Source: JTS-RE9 sp964649195
Lineage (GTDB): Bacteria; Planctomycetota; Phycisphaerae; Phycisphaerales; Phycisphaeraceae
Reading direction: 5' to 3'
Assembly (NCBI GenBank): GCA_964649195.1
Contig: CAZYPK010000031.1
Location: 1-40,316 of the forward strand
Length of the DNA stretch: 40,316 nt
Shown here: positions 23,775 to 32,417 of the stretch, piece after piece
Numbering within the stretch: the stretch's first letter is position 1
How the letters are laid out: each line of letters opens with the position of its first letter
The notes under the pieces: model-generated
Told to the model about the DNA's origin: nothing
Databases searched by the model: none
Seen by the model: only the letters and a program-made list of their open reading frames with translations
Translations under genes and position numbers: made by a program

Positions 23775-25172
23775 TTCGCGGATGGCACGGCCGGTGGAGA
23801 CGAGGAAATGCGGGCGGCCTTTGGGGTCGGTGATGGTCGTCTGCGAGGCGTCGATGCCCAGGTTGTGATAGAGCGTGGCGATGACATCCTGGAAATGGAC
23901 CGGCCGGTCGGTGGGTTCGCCCGCCCAGCGATCGGTGGCGCCGATGACCTGTCCGGCCTTGATGCCGCCGCCGGCCATCATCGCGGGTGAGACGTTGGGC
24001 CAGTGATCGCGGCCGCCGGCCTTGTTGATCTTGGGGGTGCGTCCGAACTCGCCCCAGATGATGACCGAGACATCATCGAGCATGCCCCGCTCCTGAAGGT
24101 CGGTGATCAGGGCGAAGAGGCCGGTGTCGAGAATGGGCAGAAGCTGTTTCATTCTCGGATAGTTGGCCGAGTGGGTGTCAAAATCGCTCAGCGAGACGCT
24201 GACGCAGCGCACCCCCGCCTCGACGAGCCTTCGCGCCAGCAGCAGCTTGCGGGCGGCATCGGGGCCTTCGCTGGTTGCAAATCGCCGCACGCGATCGGCG
24301 GGCGGCGTGTACCTTGCGACCAGCCGCGGGTCTTCCTTCGAGAGGTCGAGGGCATCGGCGAAGCGGCCGGAGGTGAGGATGCCCACCGCCTGCTGGTTGA
24401 AACGGTCCATCGCTTCCATCATGCCTGACTCATCGACCTGCCTCTTGATGCGGTCCAGCGAAAGCAGAAGCCGCCGGCGATCGCGCAGGCGATCCAGGGT
24501 GAGGCCGGGGGTGAGCGTCAGCTCGGTGGCGTGATGGGCGCCGCGCGCGGCCAGCTCCTTGACCATGCCATCTTCCAGCGGACGCTCGAACATGGCGTCC
24601 ATGTTGGGACGGAACGGGCGATGGGAAGGCCCCAGGAAACCGGGGCGCGCGCTGTCGCGCACCAGCGGCCGGCCTTGCATCATGTCCACAAACGCAGGCA
24701 CGGGGTCGGTGGGTTGGCCCAGCAGTTTGGCGACGACGCTGCCCATCGCCGGCCTGCCGCCCATCGGCCGCATGTCGTTTTCATCGAAGCCGGACTGCGT
24801 TTGAAACCCGTGATGCTGTCCGATGGAGCCGACCAGCGAACGGATGAACGCGAAGCGATGGGCGATGGCGGCGACCTTGGGCATCAGCTCGCAGATGTGG
24901 AAACCGGGGAGGCTGGTCTTGATCGGCTTGAACTCGCCGCGCACCTCGGCGGGGCCGTCGGGCTTCATGTCGATCATGTCCATCTGCGGCGGACCGCCAT
25001 CCAGATGGATGTTGATCACCGCCTTGTGCGACGAGCCTTTGCCGGCCGCCGCCTCGGCGCGCAACAGGTCGGCCAGCGACAGCCCCGCAAACCCGAACGC
25101 CCCGACGCGAAGGCTGTCCCGCCGCGTGATGCCGCCGCATTGCCGAAAGGGTTGGCCGCTGATGGAAAGCAT
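23766..25172 (-). CDS. DUF1501 family protein with Tat-like leader
   Basis: A 468-residue member of DUF1501, a sulfatase/alkaline-phosphatase-like family abundant in Planctomycetes. The N-terminus has a Tat-like twin Arg (TRRDSLRVGAFGFAGLSLADLL), so the protein is probably exported folded. Conserved pieces are INIHLDGGPPQMDMIDMKPDGP, MPKVAAIAHRFAFIRSLVGSIGQHHGF, LLARRLVEAGVRCVSVSLSDFDTHSANY, VSVIIWGEFGRTPKIN and GRDHWPNVSPAMMAGGGIKAGQVIGATD. GAGGTGAG precedes the ATG. In Planctomycetes these genes usually sit beside a DUF1549/DUF1553 cytochrome gene; no partner is here. The 3' end overlaps a 15-base direct repeat. The biochemical function of the family is not settled. Confidence 0.92.
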   Translation of the reverse strand: MLSISGQPFRQCGGITRRDSLRVGAFGFAGLSLADLLRAEAAAGKGSSHKAVINIHLDGGPPQMDMIDMKPDGPAEVRGEFKPIKTSLPGFHICELMPKVAAIAHRFAFIRSLVGSIGQHHGFQTQSGFDENDMRPMGGRPAMGSVVAKLLGQPTDPVPAFVDMMQGRPLVRDSARPGFLGPSHRPFRPNMDAMFERPLEDGMVKELAARGAHHATELTLTPGLTLDRLRDRRRLLLSLDRIKRQVDESGMMEAMDRFNQQAVGILTSGRFADALDLSKEDPRLVARYTPPADRVRRFATSEGPDAARKLLLARRLVEAGVRCVSVSLSDFDTHSANYPRMKQLLPILDTGLFALITDLQERGMLDDVSVIIWGEFGRTPKINKAGGRDHWPNVSPAMMAGGGIKAGQVIGATDRWAGEPTDRPVHFQDVIATLYHNLGIDASQTTITDPKGRPHFLVSTGRAIRELV

Positions 25173-25383
25173 GTCTCACCTCGCGCGGGATGGTTGCAAC
25201 CTGAAGAACACCGATGACCGTTGACGCACTGTCGTAAAAATGCAAAAAGCTTGCCCAATGTCCCCTCGTCTCCATCCCCTTGACTCGATCGCATCACAAG
25301 GCTATTGCGTTATAGTCCATCCGGGTAACACCCCGCAAGGCAGGGTGCCTCAGGCAGGGCCGGGCGTGCTCATCTTTTGCGGC

Positions 25384-25611
25384 AAGCCCCGCCCGGAAGG
25401 GCGCGGGCCAAGGGTCATCCAATCCACGGCTTGCTCCCGATCGAACCCCCGGTCTCGACGCGAACCGCACCCTTGCACTGTGTTCGAGATGGGGCTGTTG
25501 ATTGCATTTCATAGCCGCAGCGTCCTCGCTGCGCGTCCGCGGCTTGCACTGTGTTCGAGATGGGGCCGTTGATTGCATGCCCCTTGGCCCTCGCCCTTCC
25601 GGGCGGGGCTT
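25384..25611. mobile_element. 228-base MITE-like element with 46-base terminal inverted repeats
   Basis: The ends 25384-25429 and 25566-25611 are inverted copies matching at 42 of 46 positions, beginning AAGCCCCGCCCGGAAGGGCG. Inside, a 36-base unit containing GCACTGTGTTCGAGATGGGG is present twice (about 25472-25507 and 25544-25579), with an inverted 32-base REP copy (25509-25540) between them. No coding sequence is supported in the 552-base gap 25173-25724. Confidence 0.75.
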
Positions 25612-25724
25612 ATCCCCAACTCAGGTCACATGCTTTTACCCCGGCGTAAGCCGGTACATGCGATCGCCCTGTTGACGCACCCTGCATGGATTCATGCCAA
25701 GCCACCGACCACTACAATGCCCGC

Positions 25725-26453
25725 ATGTTTCGATGGATCACCGATCTGAACCGACGGCGGCGGCAACCGGAGTTGATGGACGACCCGGCCCTGGCGGCGC
25801 CGAGCCATCATGCGGCGCTGCTAGGCCTCGAACGCATCAACCGGATCAGCCGCAGCGACAGACGCATCTGGGACCCCCTCGCGGAACTCGCCGCCCAAAC
25901 CCCCGGCCAGACGCTGAAGGTGCTGGATATCGCCACCGGTGCGGGCGACATTCCCCTCGGCCTCTGGCAACGGGCCCGGCAGGCGAAAACACCCGTCGAA
26001 CTGGCCGCCTGCGACAGCAGCGAACGGGCGATTCAATTCGCCAGGGAGCGGGCGGACGCACGGAACGCCGCCGTCCGTTTCATGCGGCTTGACGCCCTGC
26101 GCGATCCGCTGCCCGAAGGTTACGATGTGCTGACGTGCAGCCTGTTTCTGCATCATCTCGATGAGGCGGATGCGATCGCCCTGCTCGGTTCGATGGCTCG
26201 CGCAGCACGAAGGATGATCATCATCAGCGATCTGGATCGCTGCCGGATTGGTTACGCCCTGGCGGTGGGCGTCACCCGTCTGCTGACACGCTCGAAGGTG
26301 GTGCATACCGATGGCCCGCTCTCGGTGGCCGGCGCCTTCACGATGCGGGAGGCCGTCGCCCTGGCGAAGGAAGCCGGGTTGGATGGCGCGATCGTGCATC
26401 GCATTTTTCCCTGGCGCTGGCGACTGATCTGGAAGCGGGAGTCACCGCGATGA
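25725..26453 (+). CDS. SAM-dependent methyltransferase of the type III PKS cassette
   Basis: A class I methyltransferase of about 242 residues. Motif I is VLDIATGAGDIPLGL; ELAACDSSERAIQFARER is motif II with the acidic ribose ligand; MRLDALRDPLP and YDVLTCSLFLHHLDEADA are the following motifs. It overlaps the flavoprotein gene by four bases (ATGA), and a type III polyketide synthase follows, so it probably methylates the polyketide product, as SrsB does in the Streptomyces griseus phenolic-lipid pathway. The frame is open from 25686, but ATG 25725 is chosen because TACAAT lies six bases upstream, which would give a leaderless transcript. O- or C-methylation cannot be told from sequence. Confidence 0.85.
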   Translation: MFRWITDLNRRRRQPELMDDPALAAPSHHAALLGLERINRISRSDRRIWDPLAELAAQTPGQTLKVLDIATGAGDIPLGLWQRARQAKTPVELAACDSSERAIQFARERADARNAAVRFMRLDALRDPLPEGYDVLTCSLFLHHLDEADAIALLGSMARAARRMIIISDLDRCRIGYALAVGVTRLLTRSKVVHTDGPLSVAGAFTMREAVALAKEAGLDGAIVHRIFPWRWRLIWKRESPR

Positions 26454-27661
26454 AGCAGGATGAGACCGCCACGCTCTGGCCGACACTCACGCTCGATGAT
26501 GCGGCGGCGAGCACCTGGGATGCCATCATCCTCGGCGCGGGGCCGGCCGGCGGCGCGACGGCTCATTCGCTGGGCCGCCGGGGCCTTGCGGTTCTGCTCG
26601 TGGACAAGGCGACTTTTCCGCGCGCCAAGGTGTGCGGCTGCTGCATCAACACGGCGGCGATCGATTCGCTGCGGGCCTTGGCGCTCGATGATCTGCTTTC
26701 GATTCATGGAGCGCCGCCTCTGACCCATGTGCGCCTGATGGCACGGAGGCGCGATGCCCGGATCAAGGCGTCGCTGGGCGTTTCGCTGTCCCGCAGGGTG
26801 TTGGATGCCGGGATCATCCGACGGGCGATGGAAGGCGGAACGGCGTTTCTGCCGGGCGTCTCCGCGCAGGTTGAAGCGATGGACCGCGACGCTCGCCGCG
26901 TCACGCTGCGATGCGCTGACCGATCGGTCAGCGCCCGCGCCCGCATCGTCATCGTCGCCGATGGTCTGGGCGGCCGCTCGCTGGCATCGAACCCCGCGCT
27001 CCATGCGAAGGTGTGCGCCCAGTCGCACATGGGCGTCGCCGCCATCATCGATGACGGCGGCGAATCATGCGGCGAGCTTTGCGGCAATCACACCGTGACG
27101 ATGGCCTGCGGCAAAGCGGGCTACGTGGGCGTGGTGCGGCTGGAGGATGGGAGCCTCAACATCGCCTCGGCGCTGGCGCCCGGCTTCATCAAATCGCAAG
27201 GCGGGACGGCGCAGGCCGTCCGCGCCACGCTCTCCGAAGCGGGGCTGACCGCGCCGCCATCGCTCGATGGCGCGACATGGATGGGCGCCCCGCTGCTGAC
27301 GCGACGGCGGTCCGCACCCGCGGCGCAGCGGCTGTTCGTGCTGGGCGATGCGGCGGGCTATGTCGAACCGATCACCGGCGAAGGCATGGCGTGGGCCCTG
27401 GGCGGAGCGCGGCTGCTGGCCCCGCTGGCGGCGCAGGCCGCACGCGCCTGGCGGGATTCCATGACATCGCAGTGGGTGCGGATGCACCGCGCGATGATCG
27501 GCAACAGGCAGTGGTCCTGCCGGTTGGTTTCATCCATTCTTCGCAGGCCGCTGCTGACCGGCTGGATGCTGGCCGCGGCCCGGCTCTGGCCGCAAATGGC
27601 CGGGCGCGCCATCGAGCGGATGCACGCGCCCTTTTTCATGGGGGAAACCACATGGACGTGA
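26450..27661 (+). CDS. FAD-dependent monooxygenase/reductase of the type III PKS cassette
   Basis: A 403-residue flavoprotein of the geranylgeranyl reductase / aromatic hydroxylase superfamily. The FAD dinucleotide motif is AIILGAGPAGGATAHSLGRRGLAVLLVDK (residues about 25-53), followed by PRAKVCGCCINTAAIDSL, a cysteine-rich signature of this group. LFVLGDAAGYVEPITGEGMAWALGGARLLA is the second FAD-binding (GD) motif. It overlaps its upstream neighbour by 4 bases and its downstream one by 10, so the three genes are translationally coupled. By analogy with SrsC of Streptomyces griseus it may hydroxylate an alkylresorcinol to a quinone or hydroquinone. Substrate unproven. Confidence 0.88.
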   Translation: MKQDETATLWPTLTLDDAAASTWDAIILGAGPAGGATAHSLGRRGLAVLLVDKATFPRAKVCGCCINTAAIDSLRALALDDLLSIHGAPPLTHVRLMARRRDARIKASLGVSLSRRVLDAGIIRRAMEGGTAFLPGVSAQVEAMDRDARRVTLRCADRSVSARARIVIVADGLGGRSLASNPALHAKVCAQSHMGVAAIIDDGGESCGELCGNHTVTMACGKAGYVGVVRLEDGSLNIASALAPGFIKSQGGTAQAVRATLSEAGLTAPPSLDGATWMGAPLLTRRRSAPAAQRLFVLGDAAGYVEPITGEGMAWALGGARLLAPLAAQAARAWRDSMTSQWVRMHRAMIGNRQWSCRLVSSILRRPLLTGWMLAAARLWPQMAGRAIERMHAPFFMGETTWT

Positions 27662-28737
27662 AGCTGCTTTCGCTGGGCGCCGCGCTGCCGCCTCATGGTG
27701 CGACGCAAGCGGTCTGCGCCGATCTGGCCGGCAGCCGCAACATGATCGACAGCGATCGGTCGCGGCTGCTGCCGGCGCTCTATCGGCGAAGCGGTGTGAA
27801 GTTTCGCTCCAGCGTGCTGCTTGAAGATGGCGACGGCCCGGAGCGGAGCCTGGCGTTTTTCCCGCCGGCGCTTCATGCCGATGATGGCGGCCCGACCACG
27901 TCGCGGCGCATGGCGCGATACGCCCGCGAAGCCGCCCCGCTGGCCCTTCGCGCCGCCGGGCTGGCGCTGGAGCGGTCAGGCATCGCACCGGGATCGATCG
28001 CCCATCTGGTCACCGTGTCATGCACGGGATTCGCCGCGCCGGGTGTGGATGTCGCGCTCATCAAGGGTCTGTCGCTCGCGCCGACCGTCAGCCGCACGAA
28101 TGTGGGCTTCATGGGTTGCCACGGCGCCTTCAACGCGCTGCGTGTGGCCGGCGCCCTTGCCCGGGAGTCCGATGCGGCGGTGATGATCTGCGCCGTTGAG
28201 CTTTGCTCGCTTCACTTTGCCTACGGTTTTCATCCGCAGCGGATCGTGGCCAACTCGCTCTTTGCCGACGGCGCAGGGGCGGCGATCGTTGCGCCTGGAG
28301 GCTCCTTTGCGAACGACTGGATCATGGCGGCGCATGGATCATGCCTGATGCCCGACTGCGAAGAGGCGATGACCTGGACCATCGGCGATCATGGCTTTGA
28401 GATGACGCTTTCCCCGCAGGTGCCTTCGCTGATCACCGCCCACCTGCGACCGTGGCTGGTGCGCTGGCTGGCGGAACAGGAGCTTTCCATCGGCGATGTT
28501 CAATCCTGGGCGGTGCATCCGGGCGGGCCGCGCATTCTTCAGGCCGTGGCGCAGCCGCTGGAGCTTTCAAGCGATGCCCTGGCCGATTCGCACGAGATAC
28601 TTTCGACCTGCGGCAACATGTCCTCGCCGACGATCCTGTTCATCCTCGACCGCCTGCATCAGCGCGATGCCCGCCGCCCCTGCGTCGCACTGGGATTCGG
28701 CCCCGGCCTGGCGGCGGAGGCGATGCTGCTGAGATAG
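27652..28737 (+). CDS. Type III polyketide synthase (chalcone synthase-like)
   Basis: A 361-residue type III PKS, which extends an acyl-CoA with malonyl-CoA and cyclises the chain to a pyrone or resorcinol. The catalytic triad is complete: Cys124 in TVSCTGFAAPG, His289 in WAVHPGGPRI and Asn322 in TCGNMSSPT. Length and fold match bacterial enzymes such as SrsA and BpsA. ATG 27652 lies inside the flavoprotein 3' end (10-base overlap), giving strong coupling. Together with the methyltransferase and flavoprotein it likely makes a methylated phenolic or quinone lipid for the membrane. The starter acyl chain is unknown. A terminator follows at 28797. Confidence 0.95.
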   Translation: MDVKLLSLGAALPPHGATQAVCADLAGSRNMIDSDRSRLLPALYRRSGVKFRSSVLLEDGDGPERSLAFFPPALHADDGGPTTSRRMARYAREAAPLALRAAGLALERSGIAPGSIAHLVTVSCTGFAAPGVDVALIKGLSLAPTVSRTNVGFMGCHGAFNALRVAGALARESDAAVMICAVELCSLHFAYGFHPQRIVANSLFADGAGAAIVAPGGSFANDWIMAAHGSCLMPDCEEAMTWTIGDHGFEMTLSPQVPSLITAHLRPWLVRWLAEQELSIGDVQSWAVHPGGPRILQAVAQPLELSSDALADSHEILSTCGNMSSPTILFILDRLHQRDARRPCVALGFGPGLAAEAMLLR

Positions 28738-28796
28738 CCGAGTGGCGGCGGACCTCATGCGCCATTGAGCCGTCCAATGCTCCGCTCGCCAAGGCG

Positions 28797-28819
28797 AACG
28801 GCCAAACGTGCCGTTTTTT
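28797..28819 (+). terminator. Intrinsic terminator of the type III PKS operon
   Basis: AACGGC pairs with GCCGTT across a seven-base loop and runs into six T residues. It lies 60 bases after the PKS stop. The sequence just before it, TCGCCAAGGCGAACGGC, also occurs at 32391-32407. Confidence 0.7.
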
Positions 28820-28926
28820 GCAGATCGAACCAACCCTGGGCGCTGGTGCGTATTTCGGTACGATGGTGGACCGCATCGCTTCCGTCGGAGCGATGCCGGT
28901 GGATTCGTTTTTAGAAAGGGATTCGC

Positions 28927-30006
28927 ATGCGCTTAAGCTCGCTTTATTCGATGGTCCCCATGATGCTGGCCGTGACGATGATGTTTTCCTCCGCGTCCTT
29001 TGCGGAGGCGCAGTGGGTGGTCTATGAACCGGCCGCCGATCACAAAGGCCCCGGCGTCGGCAAGCATGTCGTGCTCATCTCCGGCGATGACGAGTACCGC
29101 TCCGAAGAGGCCCTGCCCCAGCTTGGCAAAATCCTCACCACGCACCACGGCTTCAAATGCACGGTGCTCTTCCCCATCGATCCCAGGACCGGCGAGATCA
29201 AGCCTGATCTTCAGAACAACATCCCCGGCACCGAAGCGCTCAAGACCGCCGACCTCATGATCATCGCCCTTCGCTTCCGCAACCTGCCCGATGAACAGAT
29301 GAAGCCGATCGATGATCACCTGATGAGCGGCAAACCGGTCATCGGCCTTCGCACCGCGACGCATTCCTTCAACAACATCAAGGGCATCTATGCGAAATAC
29401 AATTGGAACTTCAAGGACCCGGAGAACACATGGAACCAGGGCTTCGGCAAGCTGGTGCTCGGTGAAACCTGGGTGGCTCACCACGGCGGACACAAGACCG
29501 AAGCCTCGCGCGGCATCATCGTCGAAAGCGAAAAGTCGCACCCCATCAATCGCGGCCTCAAGGATGGCGATGTCTGGGGACCGGCTGACACCTACACCGT
29601 CCGTCTGCCGCTGCCGGGCGATTCCAGGCCGCTGGTGCTCGGTCAGGTCACCAAGCGAAAAGGCCCGCAGATCAAGGATGATCCGTTCTTCGGCCTGCGC
29701 CCCGATGATGAAGCCGTCGAAGGCGACAAACGCAACAACCCGATGATGCCCATCGCCTGGATCAAAAGCTACGAACTGCCCGGCGGCAAGAAAGGCACAG
29801 CCTTCACGACGACGCAAGGCGCGGCCACCGATCTCGTGGCCGAGGGCACCCGCCGGATGGTGATCAACGCGGTCCATCACCTGATGGGTTTCGAAGTGCC
29901 CGAAGGCGGCACGAAGGTGGATGTGGTGGGTGAGTTCAAGCCCACGGCCTACGGCTTTGGCAACTACCTCAAAGGCACGAAGCCTGCGCTGTATGAAATG
30001 AAGTGA
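28927..30006 (+). CDS. Secreted ThuA-like domain protein
   Basis: A 359-residue protein with an N-terminal signal peptide (hydrophobic residues about 8-27, cut near FAEAQ). The rest is a ThuA-like (trehalose utilisation) domain with the class I glutamine amidotransferase-like fold: KHVVLISGDDEYRSEEALPQL, LKTADLMIIALRFRNLPDEQMKPIDDHLMSGKPVIGLRTATHSF, GETWVAHHGGH, and HPINRGLKDGDVWGPADTY. Such proteins are numerous in Planctomycetes and are often linked to polysaccharide breakdown, but a defined reaction is lacking. GAAAGGG precedes the ATG. The gene stands alone, with a large inverted repeat after its stop that could end transcription. Confidence 0.88.
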   Translation: MRLSSLYSMVPMMLAVTMMFSSASFAEAQWVVYEPAADHKGPGVGKHVVLISGDDEYRSEEALPQLGKILTTHHGFKCTVLFPIDPRTGEIKPDLQNNIPGTEALKTADLMIIALRFRNLPDEQMKPIDDHLMSGKPVIGLRTATHSFNNIKGIYAKYNWNFKDPENTWNQGFGKLVLGETWVAHHGGHKTEASRGIIVESEKSHPINRGLKDGDVWGPADTYTVRLPLPGDSRPLVLGQVTKRKGPQIKDDPFFGLRPDDEAVEGDKRNNPMMPIAWIKSYELPGGKKGTAFTTTQGAATDLVAEGTRRMVINAVHHLMGFEVPEGGTKVDVVGEFKPTAYGFGNYLKGTKPALYEMK

Positions 30007-30021
30007 AACTGATGTTCGCCG

Positions 30022-30171
30022 TTTATTGATGGTCACTTTAGTAAAAGCCCCAAGCCCAAGGGTGAGCCCCCGGGGGTCCACCGAACCCTTGGGGTATCGA
30101 ACCGGAATACCCCGACGGCTCGCGGACTCGCCATCGGGCTTGAGGATTTTACTAAAGTGACCATCAATAAA
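30022..30171. repeat. 150-base MITE-like element with 25-base perfect terminal inverted repeats
   Basis: Arms 30022-30046 and 30147-30171 are perfect complements, starting TTTATTGATGGTCACTTTAG. Similarity continues inward (CCAAGCCC/GGGCTTGAGG), and a nested CCAAGGGT/ACCCTTGG hairpin lies inside. It fills the gap between two convergent genes, ending four bases from the oxidase stop. It may be a MITE now serving as a shared terminator. Confidence 0.8.
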
Positions 30172-30175
30172 CTTT

Positions 30176-31426
30176 TCAGAATCGATCCGGCGACAGCAGC
30201 GACAGATCAATCTCCGGCTTGTCGCCCGTCGCGATCTGCGACACCAGCTTTCCGCTGATCGGCGCCAGGCTCAAACCCATCATCGCGTGGCCTGTGGCAA
30301 CGATGACATTGCCATATCGCCGGGGGCGCCCCATGTAAGGCAGACCATCGGGCGAACAGGGACGCAAGCCGCGCCAAGGCTCGATGCCTGCAAAATCGCT
30401 CACCTGAAAGTTGGGGAAGTAGCGCGGCGCCGCCTCGATGATGCCCTGCACGCGCTGCGGTGAAATTTTTTCGTTGAGGCCGGCAATCTCCATTGTGCCA
30501 CCAAAACGAAGCGAGCCGCCCATCGGCGTCACCGCGACGCGGGCCTCGGTGAGGATCGAACAAATCCGCGGCAGTTCGCGGGGGTTTTCAAGCGTGACGC
30601 TGTACCCCTTGCCCGCCTGCATCGGCAGCGAGAGCGAAAGCATTGAGCCGATGTCCGTGGTCCATGCTCCGCCGGCGAGGATGAACTCATCCGCCTCGAA
30701 ATGGCCTTGCGTTGTTTTCACACACCTGACGCGGCCGCCGTCGTGATCGAAGCCTGTGACCGGTGCGTTCCAGATGAATGTCGCTCCGCCTTGCTTCAGT
30801 CTCGACTGAAGCTGGGCCATGAGTTTGTCGGGGGAGAGATGACAATCGCGCGGGAAGAAGACGGAGCCTTGCACATCCATCTTCACATCAGGATCGAGCT
30901 TCGCGGTGGAGGCTGCATCGTGAACCTCGGCGGGGATGCCCAGGGCGATGGCCTTCTCGGCGGTGCGTGATTCCTCATCGAGTGCGTGCCGGGTTTTGCA
31001 GAGCATGAGCAGGCCGTGGCGTTTGAGTTCAAACGCATCGTTCCACTGCGCGGCCAGTTCCTCGTAACAGGCGCGGCTGGCCAGATGCAGATCGCGCAGC
31101 AGCGGCGCGCTGCGGGCCACGTGTTCCTTCGTGCAGGATCGCCAGAAGCGGAATGCCCATGTGAGCAGGTCCCACGAGAGGCGCGGCTTGATGTAGAACG
31201 GCGAGCGCGGATTCCACATCCACTTGAGGCCGAGCATGACCATGCCCGGCGCCGCCAGGGGTACGAAGTGGCTGGGCACGATCATGCCCGCGTTGCCGAA
31301 GGAGCAGCCGGTGCGCGTTGGCGGATGGCGATCGATGATGGTGACGCGCAGGCCGCGCTGCAAACAGTGGTAGGCGGAGGACAGGCCGATGACGCCGCCG
31401 CCGATGATGATCGCGTGCCTGGTCAT
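30176..31426 (-). CDS. FAD-dependent D-amino-acid (cis-4-hydroxy-D-proline) dehydrogenase
   Basis: A 416-residue DadA/DAO-family flavoprotein. HAIIIGGGVIGLSSAYHCLQRGLRVTIIDRHP (residues 4-35) is the FAD Rossmann motif, SFGNAGMIVPSHFVPLAAPGM is the conserved second segment, and PWRGLRPCSPDGLPYMGRP...VIVATGHAMMGLSLAPISGKLV is the typical C-terminal substrate/FAD region. The start overlaps the epimerase stop by four bases (ATGA). With the epimerase and the DapA-like deaminase it fits the bacterial trans-4-hydroxy-L-proline pathway, where this enzyme oxidises cis-4-hydroxy-D-proline to pyrroline-4-hydroxy-2-carboxylate. Other D-amino acids cannot be excluded. Confidence 0.85.
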   Translation of the reverse strand: MTRHAIIIGGGVIGLSSAYHCLQRGLRVTIIDRHPPTRTGCSFGNAGMIVPSHFVPLAAPGMVMLGLKWMWNPRSPFYIKPRLSWDLLTWAFRFWRSCTKEHVARSAPLLRDLHLASRACYEELAAQWNDAFELKRHGLLMLCKTRHALDEESRTAEKAIALGIPAEVHDAASTAKLDPDVKMDVQGSVFFPRDCHLSPDKLMAQLQSRLKQGGATFIWNAPVTGFDHDGGRVRCVKTTQGHFEADEFILAGGAWTTDIGSMLSLSLPMQAGKGYSVTLENPRELPRICSILTEARVAVTPMGGSLRFGGTMEIAGLNEKISPQRVQGIIEAAPRYFPNFQVSDFAGIEPWRGLRPCSPDGLPYMGRPRRYGNVIVATGHAMMGLSLAPISGKLVSQIATGDKPEIDLSLLSPDRF

Positions 31427-32370
31427 GATCCGCCCTGTTTCGTGCGAATTCCCCAGCGGAACGGGTCGTTTTCATCGAGCAGAAGCGTTGCTTCCGCGTT
31501 GATGAATGCGGAACCGGTGATGGTGGGGATGATGCTGCCTTTGCTTTGATCGTGCCATGTGAAGCTGCCGGTGAAGGTTGTGCCGACGATCGATTCCTGC
31601 ACCCAGTTTTCGCCGGGCTTGAGTTTGCCATCGGCGGCGAGACAGGCGAGTTTGGCGCTGGTGCCGGTGCCGCAGGGCGAGCGGTCGTAGGCTTTGCCGG
31701 GGCAGAGAACGAAGCTGCGCGAGTGGCCTTGGGGTGTCTGAGGCGGGCCGAACAGTTCGATGTGATCGATCAGCGGATAACCGTTGCGATTGAGGGCGGT
31801 GCGGATGCGCCAGCTCAGGTCGGTGAGCGATTCGACATCCGCAAGGTTCAGCGCCCGGCCATGATCCTCGGTGAGGAAAAACCAGTTGCCGCCCCACGCC
31901 ACATCACCCGTCACCTGGCCGTGCCCTTCGACCATCACCTTCACTGTTTTTTCCGTGCGATGGCTGGGGACGTTGGCGACGGAGACCCGGCCATCATCGT
32001 GGAGGGTCGCCTCGACGATGCCGACGACGGTTTCGATGCGGTGGGTGCCGGGGGCGATGCGATGCAGATGGGCGAGGGTGGCGATGAGGCCGATGGCGCC
32101 GTGGCCGCACATGCCCAGCATGCCGACGTTGTTGAAGAAGATGACGCCGGCGATGCAGGCGGGATCGCCCGGCTCGCAGAGCAGCCCGCCGACGAGCACA
32201 TCGCTGCCGCGCGGTTCGTTGACGATGGCGCTGCGGTAATGGTCAAAATCCCTGCGGAAGACTTCCATCTGCTGCGCGACGGCGCCGCCGCCAAGCGGCG
32301 GGCCGCCTGCGACCACGATGCGCGTCGGTTCACCGGCGGTGTGGGAATCGATGACGAGGATGGGGTGCAT
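31423..32370 (-). CDS. 4-hydroxyproline 2-epimerase (proline racemase family)
   Basis: A 315-residue proline-racemase family enzyme with both catalytic cysteines: Cys88 in GMCGHGAIG and Cys233 in SPCGTGTSAK. Having Cys at both sites indicates an epimerase/racemase rather than the trans-3-hydroxyproline dehydratase type, which has Thr at the second. IDSHTAGEPTRIVVAGGPPL near the start is the family opening. Methionine at 32370 (MHPILVIDSHTAGEP) fits family length better than the nine-residue extension to 32397. It should convert trans-4-hydroxy-L-proline to cis-4-hydroxy-D-proline, feeding the oxidase encoded in the overlapping next gene. Confidence 0.9.
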   Translation of the reverse strand: MHPILVIDSHTAGEPTRIVVAGGPPLGGGAVAQQMEVFRRDFDHYRSAIVNEPRGSDVLVGGLLCEPGDPACIAGVIFFNNVGMLGMCGHGAIGLIATLAHLHRIAPGTHRIETVVGIVEATLHDDGRVSVANVPSHRTEKTVKVMVEGHGQVTGDVAWGGNWFFLTEDHGRALNLADVESLTDLSWRIRTALNRNGYPLIDHIELFGPPQTPQGHSRSFVLCPGKAYDRSPCGTGTSAKLACLAADGKLKPGENWVQESIVGTTFTGSFTWHDQSKGSIIPTITGSAFINAEATLLLDENDPFRWGIRTKQGGS

Positions 32371-32387
32371 GAAAGTGGATGCCCCTG

Positions 32388-32405
32388 CGTTCGCCAAGGC
32401 GAACG
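32388..32405. repeat. Short palindrome shared with the PKS terminator region
   Basis: CGTTCGCC, AA, GGCGAACG: eight-base perfect arms in the gap between the deaminase and epimerase genes. A 17-base segment (TCGCCAAGGCGAACGGC) is identical to 28786-28802. Confidence 0.6.
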
Positions 32406-32417
32406 GCTAAATATTTT

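Noticed and set aside
25470..25580. 5S rRNA gene
   Set aside because: GTGTTCGAGATGGGG resembles the complement of a conserved 5S segment, but the rest of a 5S molecule is absent and the motif is duplicated inside a MITE-like element.
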